Assembly (NCBI GenBank): GCA_023663145.1
Contig: JAMPHZ010000004.1
Span: forward strand, 40,341 to 104,340
Direction: 5' to 3'
DNA from: Odoribacter sp.
Lineage (GTDB): Bacteria > Bacteroidota > Bacteroidia > Bacteroidales > Muribaculaceae
DNA length: 64,000 nt
In this document: positions 47,960-55,632 of the stretch, in pieces
How positions within the stretch are numbered: position 1 is the first letter of the stretch
How the letters are laid out: each line of letters begins with the position of its first letter
Made by a program: the position numbers and the translations under genes
The notes under the pieces: model-generated
What the model was told of the DNA's origin: nothing
What the model saw: the letters and a program-made list of their open reading frames with translations, nothing else
The model's database searches: none

Positions 47960-49930
47960 TCAATTCTGTTTGCTAAAAGTTGAGTTAAGTTCCTCGAGAT
48001 CGATTGTCGCGAGTTCCCACAGGCTCATGGCGTTCTCAAGCTCCTTTACAATGGCGGCATGACGGGTGTATAATGACGGATCGGAGCCGCTGTCAGGGGT
48101 TGAGAGAGCGGTTTCTATGTCTTTTACGGCCTGTTCAAGTTCAGCGACGCGGTTCTCTGCCTCTTCTACTTTCTTGCGGGCGCGGCGTATGATCTTTTCA
48201 TGTTCCCGCTGTTCGGCGTAACTCATGCGCTGAGGCCTGGATTCGACTGCTGCAGTATCTTTGACCGCCACTTTCTTGACGTCTTTAGGCGTCGGATTGT
48301 TTATTTCAAGCTCTCGCAGTGAGTCAATGCGCTTTTTCTCAAGAAAGTCATATATGCCGCCAAGATATTCCCGTACTTTACCGCCGCCGAATTCATATAC
48401 TTTCTGCACCAGGCCGTCAAGAAATTCACGGTCGTGGCTTACCACTATCACGGTGCCGTCGAAATCGCGTATGGCCTGCTTCAGAATATCCTTGGTTTTC
48501 ATGTCAAGGTGGTTGGTGGGCTCGTCAAGGATGAGCAGGTTTACCGGTTGGAGAAGAAGTCTTATCATGGCCAGACGGGTGCGTTCGCCTCCCGAAAGCA
48601 CTTTCACTTTTTTGTCGGATGCCTCGCCTCCGAACATGAATGCCCCAAGCAGGTCACGTATCTTGGTGCGGATGTCGCCTACCGCAACGCGATCTATTGT
48701 GTCGAAAACCGTGATGTCCTCATCAAGCAGAGACGCCTGATTCTGTGCAAAATAGCCTATTTTTACATTGTGGCCTATCTTGAGGGAACCGCTGAACGGT
48801 ATTTCTCCCATAATGCATTTGACCAGCGTTGACTTTCCTTCGCCGTTCTTGCCTACAAATGCTATCTTCTCGCCCCGGCGTATGGTGAATGTGGCATTGT
48901 CGAACACAAGATGGTCGCCGTAGGTTTTGCCCACATTGTCGGCTATGACCGGAAAGTCTCCGGAGCGTGGTGCGGGAGGAAATCGCAGGTTCAGATGTGA
49001 CGTATCTACTTCATCAACTTCTATGCGTTCTATTTTGGCAAGCTGTTTCATGCGGCTTTGGACCTGCACGGCCTTTGTTGCCTTGTAACGGAATCGTTCT
49101 ATGAATGCTTCGGTGTCTGCGATCTGTTTCTGCTGGTTGTTGTAGGCGCGCATCTGTTGCTCGATGCGTTCAGCACGCAATTCCACATATCTGGAGTAAT
49201 TTACAGCATAGTCATATATCTTGCCGAGTGATATCTCGATGGTGCGGTGGGTGACATTGTCGATAAAAGCGCGGTCATGGCTCACGAGCACCACTGCGCG
49301 GGCCTTGGTGATGAGAAAGTTCTCAAGCCATTGTATCGACTCGATGTCAAGATGGTTGGTGGGTTCGTCAAGCAGCAGCACGTCGGGGCGCCTGAGTAAT
49401 AGCTTTGCAAGTTCTATGCGCATGCGCCATCCGCCGCTGAATTCAGATGTTGGCCGTGTGAAGTCGCTTCTCACGAAGCCCAGGCCAAGCAGCGTTTTTT
49501 CAAGTTCGGCACGGCAGTTGTCGCTCTGGGCCATGGCAAGTTGCTCGGTGAGCGCGGTCATGCTGTCGATCAGCTTGTGGTAGTCCTCGCTTTCGTAGTC
49601 GGTGCGTGTGGCAAGTTGATCGTTGAGCCGGTCAAGTCGCTGTTGCATCTCGTCAAGATGAGCGAAAGCTTTGCCTACTTCCTCTTCAACGGTGAGGGTG
49701 TCGGTCGTGATCATGGTCTGCGGCAGATATCCGACGGTTACTCCGTCGGGTACGGCCACAGAGCCTGAGGTGGGCTTCTGAAGCCCTGCTATGATTTTCA
49801 GCATGGTGGATTTGCCTGCACCGTTTTTGCCTACGAGGGCTATGCGGTCTTTGTCGTTGATGACATAGTTGACGTTGTCAAACAAAGACCGGGCGCTGAA
49901 TTCTACCGACAGGTTGTTGATTGAAATCAT
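47960..49930 (-). CDS. ABC-F family ATPase (Uup/EttA-like)
   Basis: ABC-F proteins act at the ribosome or in DNA metabolism rather than in transport. The 656 residues hold two nucleotide-binding domains: Walker A GKNGAGKST (34-42) with FSGGWRMRIELAKLLLRRPD, and GKNGEGKST with VLSGGERTRLAMIRLLL. Both have DEPTNHLD. An inter-domain linker of charged helices and a C-terminal coiled coil (EHEKIIRRARKKVEEAENRV) suggest the Uup type. It lacks membrane segments. Confidence 0.92.
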   Translation of the reverse strand: MISINNLSVEFSARSLFDNVNYVINDKDRIALVGKNGAGKSTMLKIIAGLQKPTSGSVAVPDGVTVGYLPQTMITTDTLTVEEEVGKAFAHLDEMQQRLDRLNDQLATRTDYESEDYHKLIDSMTALTEQLAMAQSDNCRAELEKTLLGLGFVRSDFTRPTSEFSGGWRMRIELAKLLLRRPDVLLLDEPTNHLDIESIQWLENFLITKARAVVLVSHDRAFIDNVTHRTIEISLGKIYDYAVNYSRYVELRAERIEQQMRAYNNQQKQIADTEAFIERFRYKATKAVQVQSRMKQLAKIERIEVDEVDTSHLNLRFPPAPRSGDFPVIADNVGKTYGDHLVFDNATFTIRRGEKIAFVGKNGEGKSTLVKCIMGEIPFSGSLKIGHNVKIGYFAQNQASLLDEDITVFDTIDRVAVGDIRTKIRDLLGAFMFGGEASDKKVKVLSGGERTRLAMIRLLLQPVNLLILDEPTNHLDMKTKDILKQAIRDFDGTVIVVSHDREFLDGLVQKVYEFGGGKVREYLGGIYDFLEKKRIDSLRELEINNPTPKDVKKVAVKDTAAVESRPQRMSYAEQREHEKIIRRARKKVEEAENRVAELEQAVKDIETALSTPDSGSDPSLYTRHAAIVKELENAMSLWELATIDLEELNSTFSKQN

Positions 49931-49961
49931 ATTGTTCAGTTTCTTCCAAAAGCGGCTGCAT

Positions 49962-50011
49962 TAAAAACAGGAGAACAGGATAAACACTCTATTGCATTCC
50001 TGCCCTCCTGT
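49962..50011 (-). terminator. Terminator of the nrnA-DUF4827-glmM operon
   Basis: On the minus strand ACAGGAG ... CTCCTGT forms a stem (positions 49967-49973 and 50005-50011) with a second inner pair CAGGA/TCCTG. It is followed by TTTTTAA. It lies about 30 bp after the glmM stop. Confidence 0.65.
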
Positions 50012-50041
50012 AATGTGTGTGGTTGATGTTTCCTGTTATGG

Positions 50042-51433
50042 TCAGGCGTTTATCATGTCGAGGATTACTTGTTTTACCTGCTCTCCCAGTGCCCGGGCGC
50101 CATCGGCAGTGGAGGCTTCCGAGTATACGCGTATTATCGGCTCGGTGTTGGAGCGGCGCAGGTGCACCCATTTGTCGGCGAAGTCAATCTTCACTCCGTC
50201 GATGTCGGTGATTTTCTCGCCGGCAAATTTTTCCTTAACCTTCTCAAGTAATGCGTTTATGTCAAGGCCCGGTGTGAGCTGTACTTTGGTTTTATAGATG
50301 CTGTATTCAGGCATCGCCGCGCGTATTTCCGAGGGCTTCTTGCCTGTTTTAGCCATCATGGTCAGGAACAGGGCGACACCTACCAATGCATCACGGCCAT
50401 AGTGGATTGCCGGATAAATAACGCCGCCGTTGCCTTCGCCGCCGATTACCGCGCCGGTGCGCTTCATCTCGGTTGTTACGTTAACTTCGCCTACTGCCGA
50501 TGCTGAGTATGTGCAGCCGTGGGCTTCTGTTACGTCGCGCAGGGCGCGGCTTGAACTGAGGTTAGACACCGTTGCTCCCGGAGTATGGCTTAGTACGTAA
50601 TCGGCGATTGAAACAAGGGTGTATTCCTCGCCGAACATCTCGCCTCCGTCTTTTACAATTGCCAGGCGGTCTACGTCAGGGTCTACCACAAAGCCTACGT
50701 CGGCTCCTGATTCTTTTACAAGTTTCGCTATGTCGGTGAGGTTCTCGGGGATCGGCTCGGGGGTATGTGCGAACTTGCCGGTGGCGTCGCAGTTCAGTTC
50801 GATTACGTCCTTGACACCCAGGGCGTGCAGCAACTGGGGGATCACAATGCCGCCCACTGAGTTCACAGCGTCTACCGCTACCTTGAAGTTGGCGCGGGCG
50901 ATTGCCTCGCGGTCAACGAGGTCAAGAGCCAAAACCATGTCAATGTGGCGGCGATTGTATGTGTCGTTGGTGTAGACGTGGCCAAGGTCTGCTATGTCGC
51001 AGAAATCAAATGATTCTTCTTCAGCGATGCGTAGCACTTCCTTGCCTTCGGCGTCATTCAGGAATTCTCCGCGTTCGTTGAGCAGCTTCAACGCATTCCA
51101 CTGCATGGGGTTATGAGAGGCGGTGAGAATGAGACCGCCGCATGCGCCTTCTTCAGTGACGGCGATTTCTGTAGTGGGGGTTGATGCCAGGCCTATGTTG
51201 ACAACGTGGAATCCCATGCCCACCAAAGTGCCGGTGACCAGGTCAAGCACCATCTTGCCCGATACGCGGGCATCGCGGCCAACCACGATTGTGCGGGTGT
51301 TGCGGGTAGTCGTTTTAGCGATAAATGTGGCGTATGCGGCTGTGAATTTCACGACATCAAGCGGGGTTAGGCCTTCGCCCGGATGTCCGCCTATAGTACC
51401 GCGTATGCCTGAAATGGATTTGATAAGTGCCAT
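50042..51433 (-). CDS. glmM: Phosphoglucosamine mutase
   Basis: GlmM converts glucosamine-6-phosphate to glucosamine-1-phosphate for cell-wall UDP-GlcNAc. The 463 residues belong to the alpha-D-phosphohexomutase family. The phosphoserine loop is LTASHNPMQWNALK (S106), the metal loop is VVDPDVDRLAIV, and the C-terminal phosphate-binding part is RRSNTEPIIRVYSEAS. It starts MALIKSISGIRGTIGG, like other Bacteroidota GlmM. Phosphomannomutase/phosphoglucomutase is a possible alternative by homology alone. Confidence 0.88.
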   Translation of the reverse strand: MALIKSISGIRGTIGGHPGEGLTPLDVVKFTAAYATFIAKTTTRNTRTIVVGRDARVSGKMVLDLVTGTLVGMGFHVVNIGLASTPTTEIAVTEEGACGGLILTASHNPMQWNALKLLNERGEFLNDAEGKEVLRIAEEESFDFCDIADLGHVYTNDTYNRRHIDMVLALDLVDREAIARANFKVAVDAVNSVGGIVIPQLLHALGVKDVIELNCDATGKFAHTPEPIPENLTDIAKLVKESGADVGFVVDPDVDRLAIVKDGGEMFGEEYTLVSIADYVLSHTPGATVSNLSSSRALRDVTEAHGCTYSASAVGEVNVTTEMKRTGAVIGGEGNGGVIYPAIHYGRDALVGVALFLTMMAKTGKKPSEIRAAMPEYSIYKTKVQLTPGLDINALLEKVKEKFAGEKITDIDGVKIDFADKWVHLRRSNTEPIIRVYSEASTADGARALGEQVKQVILDMINA

Positions 51434-51441
51434 AAAGCAGA

Positions 51442-52017
51442 TTAAATTTTAGGTCGATAGTATCTAAGGTTCTTGTAAAGGTATGGCTGTACATATGACA
51501 TCTCGTCCGGCATGCCCCATTGTGATTTTATTACTATGTTCACGATGCAGTCGACCGGGAGATATTGGAGCGGAGCCTGGATGCCCGCCCCGAAATCATA
51601 GGATGAGCTTATCTGATAGTTGTTGTAGCGGAATGATAGGTTGCCGTTAAGCACCGCATCGTTGCCTTCCTGCTGGCCGAATTCTCCGTCATTGTATGTC
51701 GATATGGCGTAGCGGGTGAAACGGAAGTAGATCTGTTCATCGTACTTGGCCCGGTTGTCTTTGGTGCCGGGGTCGATCACCTGCATATACAGCTGACCGT
51801 CTTCGTCGAGCCGGTAGAACGGAGCATCGGGGCCGTATTCGAATACTGTGTCGGCCGGTACTTCGTTTATTACACGTTGGTCGGCGAGAAATATGTTTAC
51901 ATAGGCGTTCTCGTCGTTAAGCAGCTCGGCGTAGGTGCGGTCATCGCTGCATGAGGTGATGCCGGTAGCAAGTGCGACGGCGGCGATGAATGTTATCAGT
52001 GCTTTGGTATATTTCAT
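51442..52017 (-). CDS. DUF4827 domain-containing lipoprotein
   Basis: The 191-residue protein has a lipoprotein signal peptide with lipobox GITSC, so the mature protein begins at a cysteine near residue 23. The rest shows the DUF4827 pattern (YAELLNDENAYVNIFLADQR, and later FGAGIQAPLQYLPVDCIVNI), which resembles FKBP-type peptidyl-prolyl isomerase folds. Active-site residues are not conserved enough for a confident enzyme call. It lies between nrnA (11 bp) and glmM (8 bp). Confidence 0.8.
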   Translation of the reverse strand: MKYTKALITFIAAVALATGITSCSDDRTYAELLNDENAYVNIFLADQRVINEVPADTVFEYGPDAPFYRLDEDGQLYMQVIDPGTKDNRAKYDEQIYFRFTRYAISTYNDGEFGQQEGNDAVLNGNLSFRYNNYQISSSYDFGAGIQAPLQYLPVDCIVNIVIKSQWGMPDEMSYVQPYLYKNLRYYRPKI

Positions 52018-52028
52018 GTTGTTCTTTA

Positions 52029-53066
52029 TTATTTTTTGCCGCTTAGATACAGGCGGCGGTTTGTGGCAAGAAGTGAGCGGAAGAGTGTGGCAGCCTGATC
52101 AAGAGTGCCTGTGAATTCTCCGCCTGCGGCATTGAGGTGACCTCCTCCGCCAAAATGTTCGTGACATATCTCGTTGACCGGGAAGCTTCCGAGCGAGCGC
52201 ATCGATACCTTGACATATCCGTCTTCCTCGCGAAGGAAACATGAGTATACTACCTCGGGTATGGCGAGGGGGCGGTTTACAAGTCCTTCGGTGTCACCCT
52301 TGGTGTAGTTGAACTTGTTTAGCTCTGCACGTGACAGGGTGATGAGTGCGGCGCCGTCATCGGGGAATACCTCCATTTTCTCAAGCAGCGCATATGAATT
52401 GAGCCTGATTGATGCCTCGGAGTGTGTCTCGAACTGCCTGCGGTATATCTTCTCGATATCGGCGCCGAGTTTCATCAGTTCAGCCACAACTATGTGAATC
52501 TCCGGGTCGGAGGCATTGTATGAAAAGTTCCCTGTATCGGTCATCATACCTGTCAGCAGGCATTCGGCTGCTTTTTTGTCTATGTAGCTGAAAAGTTCAA
52601 GCCCGCACAGAACCCTGAATAGCAGATAACATGTAGATGACATTTCAGACCGCGATATTGTTACGGCGGCAAAGTCGGCCGGATGCAGGTGGTGATCTAT
52701 CATCACCTTGGGGGCTGAGGCTTCAGCTACCGGGCCGGCAAGTTTGTCAATGCGTGACAATTCATTGAAATCAACGCATATGATGAGGTCTGCATCATTT
52801 ATGAGCTGCTTGGCAAAATCGGGATAACGGGTGGCGTCGGTAGCGTCTTTAGCTCCGGGAAGTGACCGTAGCAACGGGGGGAGCATGTCGGGGAAGACCA
52901 CACGGGTCTCTTTACCCATCCGCCCCAGCACGTGCTGCAAAGCCAGTGATGACCCGGCTGCATCTCCGTCGGGCGCAGTGTGCGCTACAACTACTATGCG
53001 CTCACTTTCGGCCAATAGGTTTCTGAATGACTTGAGTTTTTTGTCTTCGTTGAGGCTTGAAATCAT
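52029..53066 (-). CDS. nrnA: Bifunctional oligoribonuclease/PAP phosphatase, NrnA type
   Basis: This DHH-DHHA1 phosphoesterase likely degrades short oligonucleotides and pAp. From the ATG at 53066 it has 345 residues, starting MISSLNEDKKLKS. An earlier ATG at 53090 would lie on top of the -7 promoter box, so it is less likely. Motifs are VVAHTAPDGDAAGSSLAL, the metal motif KVMIDHHLHPADF, and HFGGGGHLNAAGGEFTG in the DHHA1 domain. It leads the operon with the DUF4827 gene and glmM. Confidence 0.9.
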   Translation of the reverse strand: MISSLNEDKKLKSFRNLLAESERIVVVAHTAPDGDAAGSSLALQHVLGRMGKETRVVFPDMLPPLLRSLPGAKDATDATRYPDFAKQLINDADLIICVDFNELSRIDKLAGPVAEASAPKVMIDHHLHPADFAAVTISRSEMSSTCYLLFRVLCGLELFSYIDKKAAECLLTGMMTDTGNFSYNASDPEIHIVVAELMKLGADIEKIYRRQFETHSEASIRLNSYALLEKMEVFPDDGAALITLSRAELNKFNYTKGDTEGLVNRPLAIPEVVYSCFLREEDGYVKVSMRSLGSFPVNEICHEHFGGGGHLNAAGGEFTGTLDQAATLFRSLLATNRRLYLSGKK

Positions 53067-53087
53067 CAATAGGTTTCTTTTAATGTG

Positions 53088-53095
53088 CAAAGGTA
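53088..53095 (-). promoter_or_regulatory. Candidate -7 box for nrnA
   Basis: On the minus strand this reads TACCTTTG and ends 21 bp before the ATG at 53066. The -33 position has GTG rather than TTG. Confidence 0.5.
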
Positions 53096-53135
53096 AAAAA
53101 TAAAACTTAAAAACACGCGTATTTTAAGAATTATT

Positions 53136-53157
53136 GACACGTGGAGGCCGACGTGTC
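53136..53157 (-). terminator. Weak terminator-like hairpin after the DUF4373-like gene
   Basis: GACACGT and ACGTGTC form a perfect 7-bp stem around an 8-nt loop. On the minus strand it is followed by the A/T-rich AATAATTCTT rather than a true T run. It lies about 75-95 bp after the DUF4373-like stop. Confidence 0.4.
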
Positions 53158-53229
53158 GGGCGTAAATCTAAATTTTGGTCTGATCAGTATTCTGTGCGTC
53201 ATGTGTTTAATTATGAAATATATTACTCG

Positions 53230-53805
53230 TCATTGCTTATATTTGCCATTAGTGTCGGGCGCGCTTGGCGGCCTGTAGATAAAGGTGAGTTCACGCGGAG
53301 GGGTAGGGGAAGGTGTGGCTTCCCCGGGCTTGTGAGTCTGCTCATAGTTTGATGCAGTTGCGCAACAAGTACTGTCGCGGCATGACGTTGCGGCGGGTGT
53401 CTCTGTAATGCGTGTCACTGGATTTGACGGTTTGTCATTTGATTCATGTTTATCGCCGGCATGTTGGGCGGAGATTGCATTGTGTTTCGTTGATTTTTTG
53501 CAAGTGTGTTGTACGTATTGGGACGTGAGTCGTTTATGTTCTACATAATCGTTGAGGTTCAGGATTCCAAGCTCCACGCAGGTCTCGATTATTTGGCTAA
53601 GGATTTCTATGTCTATCCCGAACAGCTTGTGGCGCAGGCGTATTACGTCAGCTTGATTATAGCTGAGAGAATAGTCTCCGGCTGCCATCAATGTGAACAG
53701 GTGCAGCAGTATGCCAACGGATTCATGGCCGTGGCGGTCAATGAGCATTACAATGGCATCATTTTCAAAAAATGCCTGATTGATAGTGATTTTAGTGGTT
53801 TTCAT
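53230..53805 (-). CDS. DUF4373 (Lin1244/Lin1753-type) domain protein
   Basis: The 191 residues begin with a region (about 1-95, FFENDAIVMLIDRHGHESVG and later LGILNLNDYVEHKRLTSQYV) that resembles the DUF4373/Lin1244-type winged-helix-like domain seen in replication or regulatory proteins of mobile elements. The C-terminal half is low-complexity, rich in Ser, Thr, Pro and with several Cys. It stands alone on the minus strand between nrnA and the tRNA-Ser, in AT-rich DNA unlike its neighbours. It has a well-formed promoter in a palindrome. Transfer from a mobile element is plausible. Function is unknown. Confidence 0.7.
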   Translation of the reverse strand: MKTTKITINQAFFENDAIVMLIDRHGHESVGILLHLFTLMAAGDYSLSYNQADVIRLRHKLFGIDIEILSQIIETCVELGILNLNDYVEHKRLTSQYVQHTCKKSTKHNAISAQHAGDKHESNDKPSNPVTRITETPAATSCRDSTCCATASNYEQTHKPGEATPSPTPPRELTFIYRPPSAPDTNGKYKQ

Positions 53806-53826
53806 AGCAGATGATATTTTAAGATA

Positions 53827-53869
53827 AAATTAATGCTGCAAAATTACAACATTAATTTAATATAAGCAA
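53827..53869 (-). promoter_or_regulatory. Promoter of the DUF4373-like gene inside a palindrome
   Basis: On the minus strand TTG (53867-53869) is followed after 20 bp by TAATTTTG (53839-53846), which ends 33 bp before the ATG at 53805. The -7 box lies in the 14-bp loop between AAATTAATG (53827-53835) and CATTAATTT (53850-53858), a perfect 9-bp inverted repeat. This layout fits an operator. Confidence 0.6.
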
Positions 53870-54019
53870 ATATTATTGTAAAAAATAATGGGTGCGTTTA
53901 AATAAAATATACGGTAAGGATTACGGTATATTAAATGTGTAAAGATTAAAGATAAATTGATTGGGCTAAGATTTGTGCGAAGATTTATGTCTTGAAAAAA
54001 CAAAAAACGTTGCAATTAT

Positions 54020-54050
54020 TTGCCCAAATAAAAAATCATTTATAACTTTG
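54020..54050 (+). promoter_or_regulatory. Promoter of tRNA-Ser
   Basis: TTG (54020-54022), 20 bp, then TAACTTTG (54043-54050). The tRNA begins 17 bp downstream, as expected for a processed 5' leader. Confidence 0.75.
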
Positions 54051-54066
54051 CACCCGCAACGCTCAA

Positions 54067-54153
54067 GGAAAGATGCCGGAGCGGTCGAACGGGACGGTCT
54101 CGAAAACCGTTGTACCCTTACGGGTACCCAGGGTTCGAATCCCTGTCTTTCCG
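54067..54153 (+). tRNA. tRNA-Ser (anticodon CGA)
   Basis: This is an 87-nt class II tRNA with acceptor GGAAAGA/TCTTTCC, anticodon stem ACGGT/ACCGT around CTCGAAA, and anticodon CGA, reading UCG. It has a long variable arm (TACCC/GGGTA) and T arm CAGGG-TTCGAAT-CCCTG. The bases after the discriminator G are CAG, so the full 3' CCA is not encoded. Confidence 0.96.
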
Positions 54154-54156
54154 CAG

Positions 54157-54191
54157 AAAAAACTGTAAACCAAAAGTTTACAGTTTTTTTT
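54157..54191 (+). terminator. Terminator of tRNA-Ser
   Basis: AAAACTGTAAAC, a five-base loop (CAAAA) and GTTTACAGTTTT form a perfect stem followed by a run of T. It ends immediately before the partial tRNA copy. Confidence 0.85.
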
Positions 54192-54196
54192 CGTAG

Positions 54197-54269
54197 GAAA
54201 GGCTGGATGAGAATCCTCGGGTTCGTAACCGCGAAGCGCTTGCGTAGCAAGAATCCCTGTCTTTCCGCA
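54197..54269 (+). pseudogene. Partial tRNA-Ser copy with an interrupted T arm
   Basis: The block begins GGAAAG and ends CTTTCCGCA, both ends of the tRNA-Ser acceptor. The D and anticodon arms are not recognisable. GGGTTC (54219-54224) and GAATCCCTGTCTTTCCGCA (54251-54269) match the T arm and 3' end of the intact tRNA, but 26 bp are inserted between them. It is not a working tRNA. It may be a broken copy or one end of an integrated element. Confidence 0.6.
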
Positions 54270-54335
54270 ACCTAAGCGGACAAAAGTCGGCTTAATCAAG
54301 ACAACCTTTAGCTCATTGAGCTTGGGAGCGAAATA

Positions 54336-54370
54336 AACCACGGACTATCAACAAGTTCCGTGGTTTTTTT
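54336..54370 (+). terminator. Terminator in the tRNA-Ser scar
   Basis: AACCACGGA (54336-54344) and TCCGTGGTT (54357-54365) form a perfect 9-bp stem followed by seven T. No gene upstream explains it except the partial tRNA copy. Confidence 0.7.
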
Positions 54371-54433
54371 GTGCCCTTACGCCAATGACGCCGGACGCAC
54401 GAAAGCCCTCGAAAACGGCATTTCGGACATTTA

Positions 54434-54625
54434 TTTGCTACAAATTGGCTACACACTTTTGAAGATGCCGAAAATGTAGCAAGTGTGTAGCAAATTCGAC
54501 TGTAACAATTTGATATAACACAACTTACAAAGACGTACATCGGACTGTAACGGTCATAAATCAGCCAAATTTAAGCTCAAAATCATAAAATCGGACAAAT
54601 GTGTAGCTAATTTGTAGTAAGTATT
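54434..54625. repeat. GTGTAGC repeat cluster
   Basis: GTGTAGCnAATT-type units occur at least three times in 190 bp. One copy (54435-54456) is inverted relative to the others. GTGTAGCCAATTTGTAGCAA (reverse strand) and GTGTAGCTAATTTGTAGTAA (54601-54620) match at 18 of 20 bases. A further unit spans 54473-54496. GGACTGTAAC/CGACTGTAAC is repeated at about 54497-54551. The pattern resembles recombinase-binding arms beside integrase genes of Bacteroidota mobile elements, but no integrase is here. Confidence 0.55.
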
Positions 54626-54707
54626 GATTAGCGCCTATATCCGCAAAACGATTACAAAGGAAGAATTCGCCGCCCTTATTGCCGATATCGTGAGTAAGAA
54701 CAGCTAA
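54621..54707 (+). pseudogene. C-terminal gene fragment in the scar
   Basis: After an in-frame TAA, 28 codons read VLISAYIRKT and then ITKEEFAALIADIVSKNS before a TAA. The Lys/Glu-rich amphipathic composition is typical of a real protein end. There is no start codon with a ribosome-binding site. I do not recognise the family. Confidence 0.35.
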
Positions 54708-54845
54708 TAGACTTCTGTCGATAGTTCGCGATGTCATAGCTAAGGGTTGTTTTAAGGATCGGGCCTTAGGTTTGATGTCTTTCTGAGAAAGCGCAAAGGA
54801 TATGGCACAACACATAAGATTCATACTTAAAAAAATAGAGGGCGG

Positions 54846-54876
54846 TTGTAATGTTTGACAAATATAACTAACTTTG
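54846..54876 (+). promoter_or_regulatory. Strong promoter with no normal gene after it
   Basis: TTG (54846-54848), exactly 20 bp, then TAACTTTG (54869-54876). Two short open frames follow: 16 codons at 54880-54930 and 34 codons at 54952-55056. A possible terminator lies at 55101-55127. It may drive a small RNA or a remnant gene. Confidence 0.55.
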
Positions 54877-54951
54877 CATATGGATAGGTTTAAGTTTGCA
54901 GAGACAAGGAACTCAAAGTATATGATTTAAAGTCGCTGCTATACTTTGAAA

Positions 54952-55056
54952 ATGATTGGCAGGAACGCTGAAATCCACCATCCTGTTACTGGTATATGGA
55001 GTAGGCTTCATTTCTTTCCGCAACATAATCCTACGATGGTCGGACTTGAAATGTAA
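54952..55056 (+). CDS. Possible small or remnant protein, 34 residues
   Basis: The frame reads MIGRNAEIHHPVTGIWSRLH, then FFPQHNPTMVGLEM and a stop. Composition is protein-like, with a Trp and several His, and the frame lies under a clear promoter. No family is recognised and no strong ribosome-binding site is visible. It may equally be a gene fragment. Confidence 0.3.
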   Translation: MIGRNAEIHHPVTGIWSRLHFFPQHNPTMVGLEM

Positions 55057-55100
55057 ATATATAACTTATTGAATTGGAAAAGAAAAAAGTTGCAGTCTGT

Positions 55101-55127
55101 CAAAAAGTAGCCCTGTGGCTTTTTGTG
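55101..55127 (+). terminator. Possible terminator before the PH-domain operon
   Basis: AAAAAG, a three-base bulge and CC pair with GG and CTTTTT around a short loop, ending in a T run. The stem is weak because of the bulge. Confidence 0.35.
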
Positions 55128-55191
55128 TATTTCATTTTGTGTTTTCGCTCCTTTAGGGCGATATGGCACTGAGATTGTACTGTTTTAAGAT

Positions 55192-55632
55192 ATGGTAAAT
55201 AAAGTTTATAAACCAAAGATTGATGGTTGGATTTATCTGATTCCAGTCGTGTTAGTTGCGGGATGTATTATTGTGGGCCTTTGTAATGGCGGGTTGATCT
55301 TAAGTCTGATGCCATGTGTAATATTGATAGCCTTGTGGATATTGATATTGACGGGCGTGAGGTATGAAATAAGTGATAATAAATTAGGGATACGGAATTT
55401 ATATCGCTGGACCTGGATACCTGTTGATAAGATCGGTACAGTGGAAAAATTGCATGGTGTATTTGTCCAAGGCTCAATTTCGGCAACAACGTCGCTTGAT
55501 AGAGTGAGAATCACGATGTCAGACAGAAATGTGCTTAAAAGTTCTATGCCCATTGACATCTCACCCTGTGACCGTGATGGCTTCATTGCCAGACTTAAAG
55601 AAATAAATCCTTCCATTATAGTCAAGAACTGA
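55192..55632 (+). CDS. Membrane-anchored bacterial PH-like domain protein
   Basis: The 146 residues have two N-terminal membrane helices (about 13-35 and 37-55). A PH-like domain of the YyaB/bPH_4 type follows (GVRYEISDNKLGIRNLYRWT, then SATTSLDRVRITMSDRN). It has the characteristic ending in which ISPCDRDGFIARLKEINPSI closes the fold. Its stop overlaps the next start as TGATG. It heads a four-gene plus-strand operon. The ligand of the PH domain is unknown. Confidence 0.8.
   Translation: MVNKVYKPKIDGWIYLIPVVLVAGCIIVGLCNGGLILSLMPCVILIALWILILTGVRYEISDNKLGIRNLYRWTWIPVDKIGTVEKLHGVFVQGSISATTSLDRVRITMSDRNVLKSSMPIDISPCDRDGFIARLKEINPSIIVKN

Noticed and set aside
53130..53160. ACACGTG near 53138 as a parS site
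   Set aside because: It is one arm of the GACACGT/ACGTGTC hairpin. It does not match the 16-bp parS palindrome.
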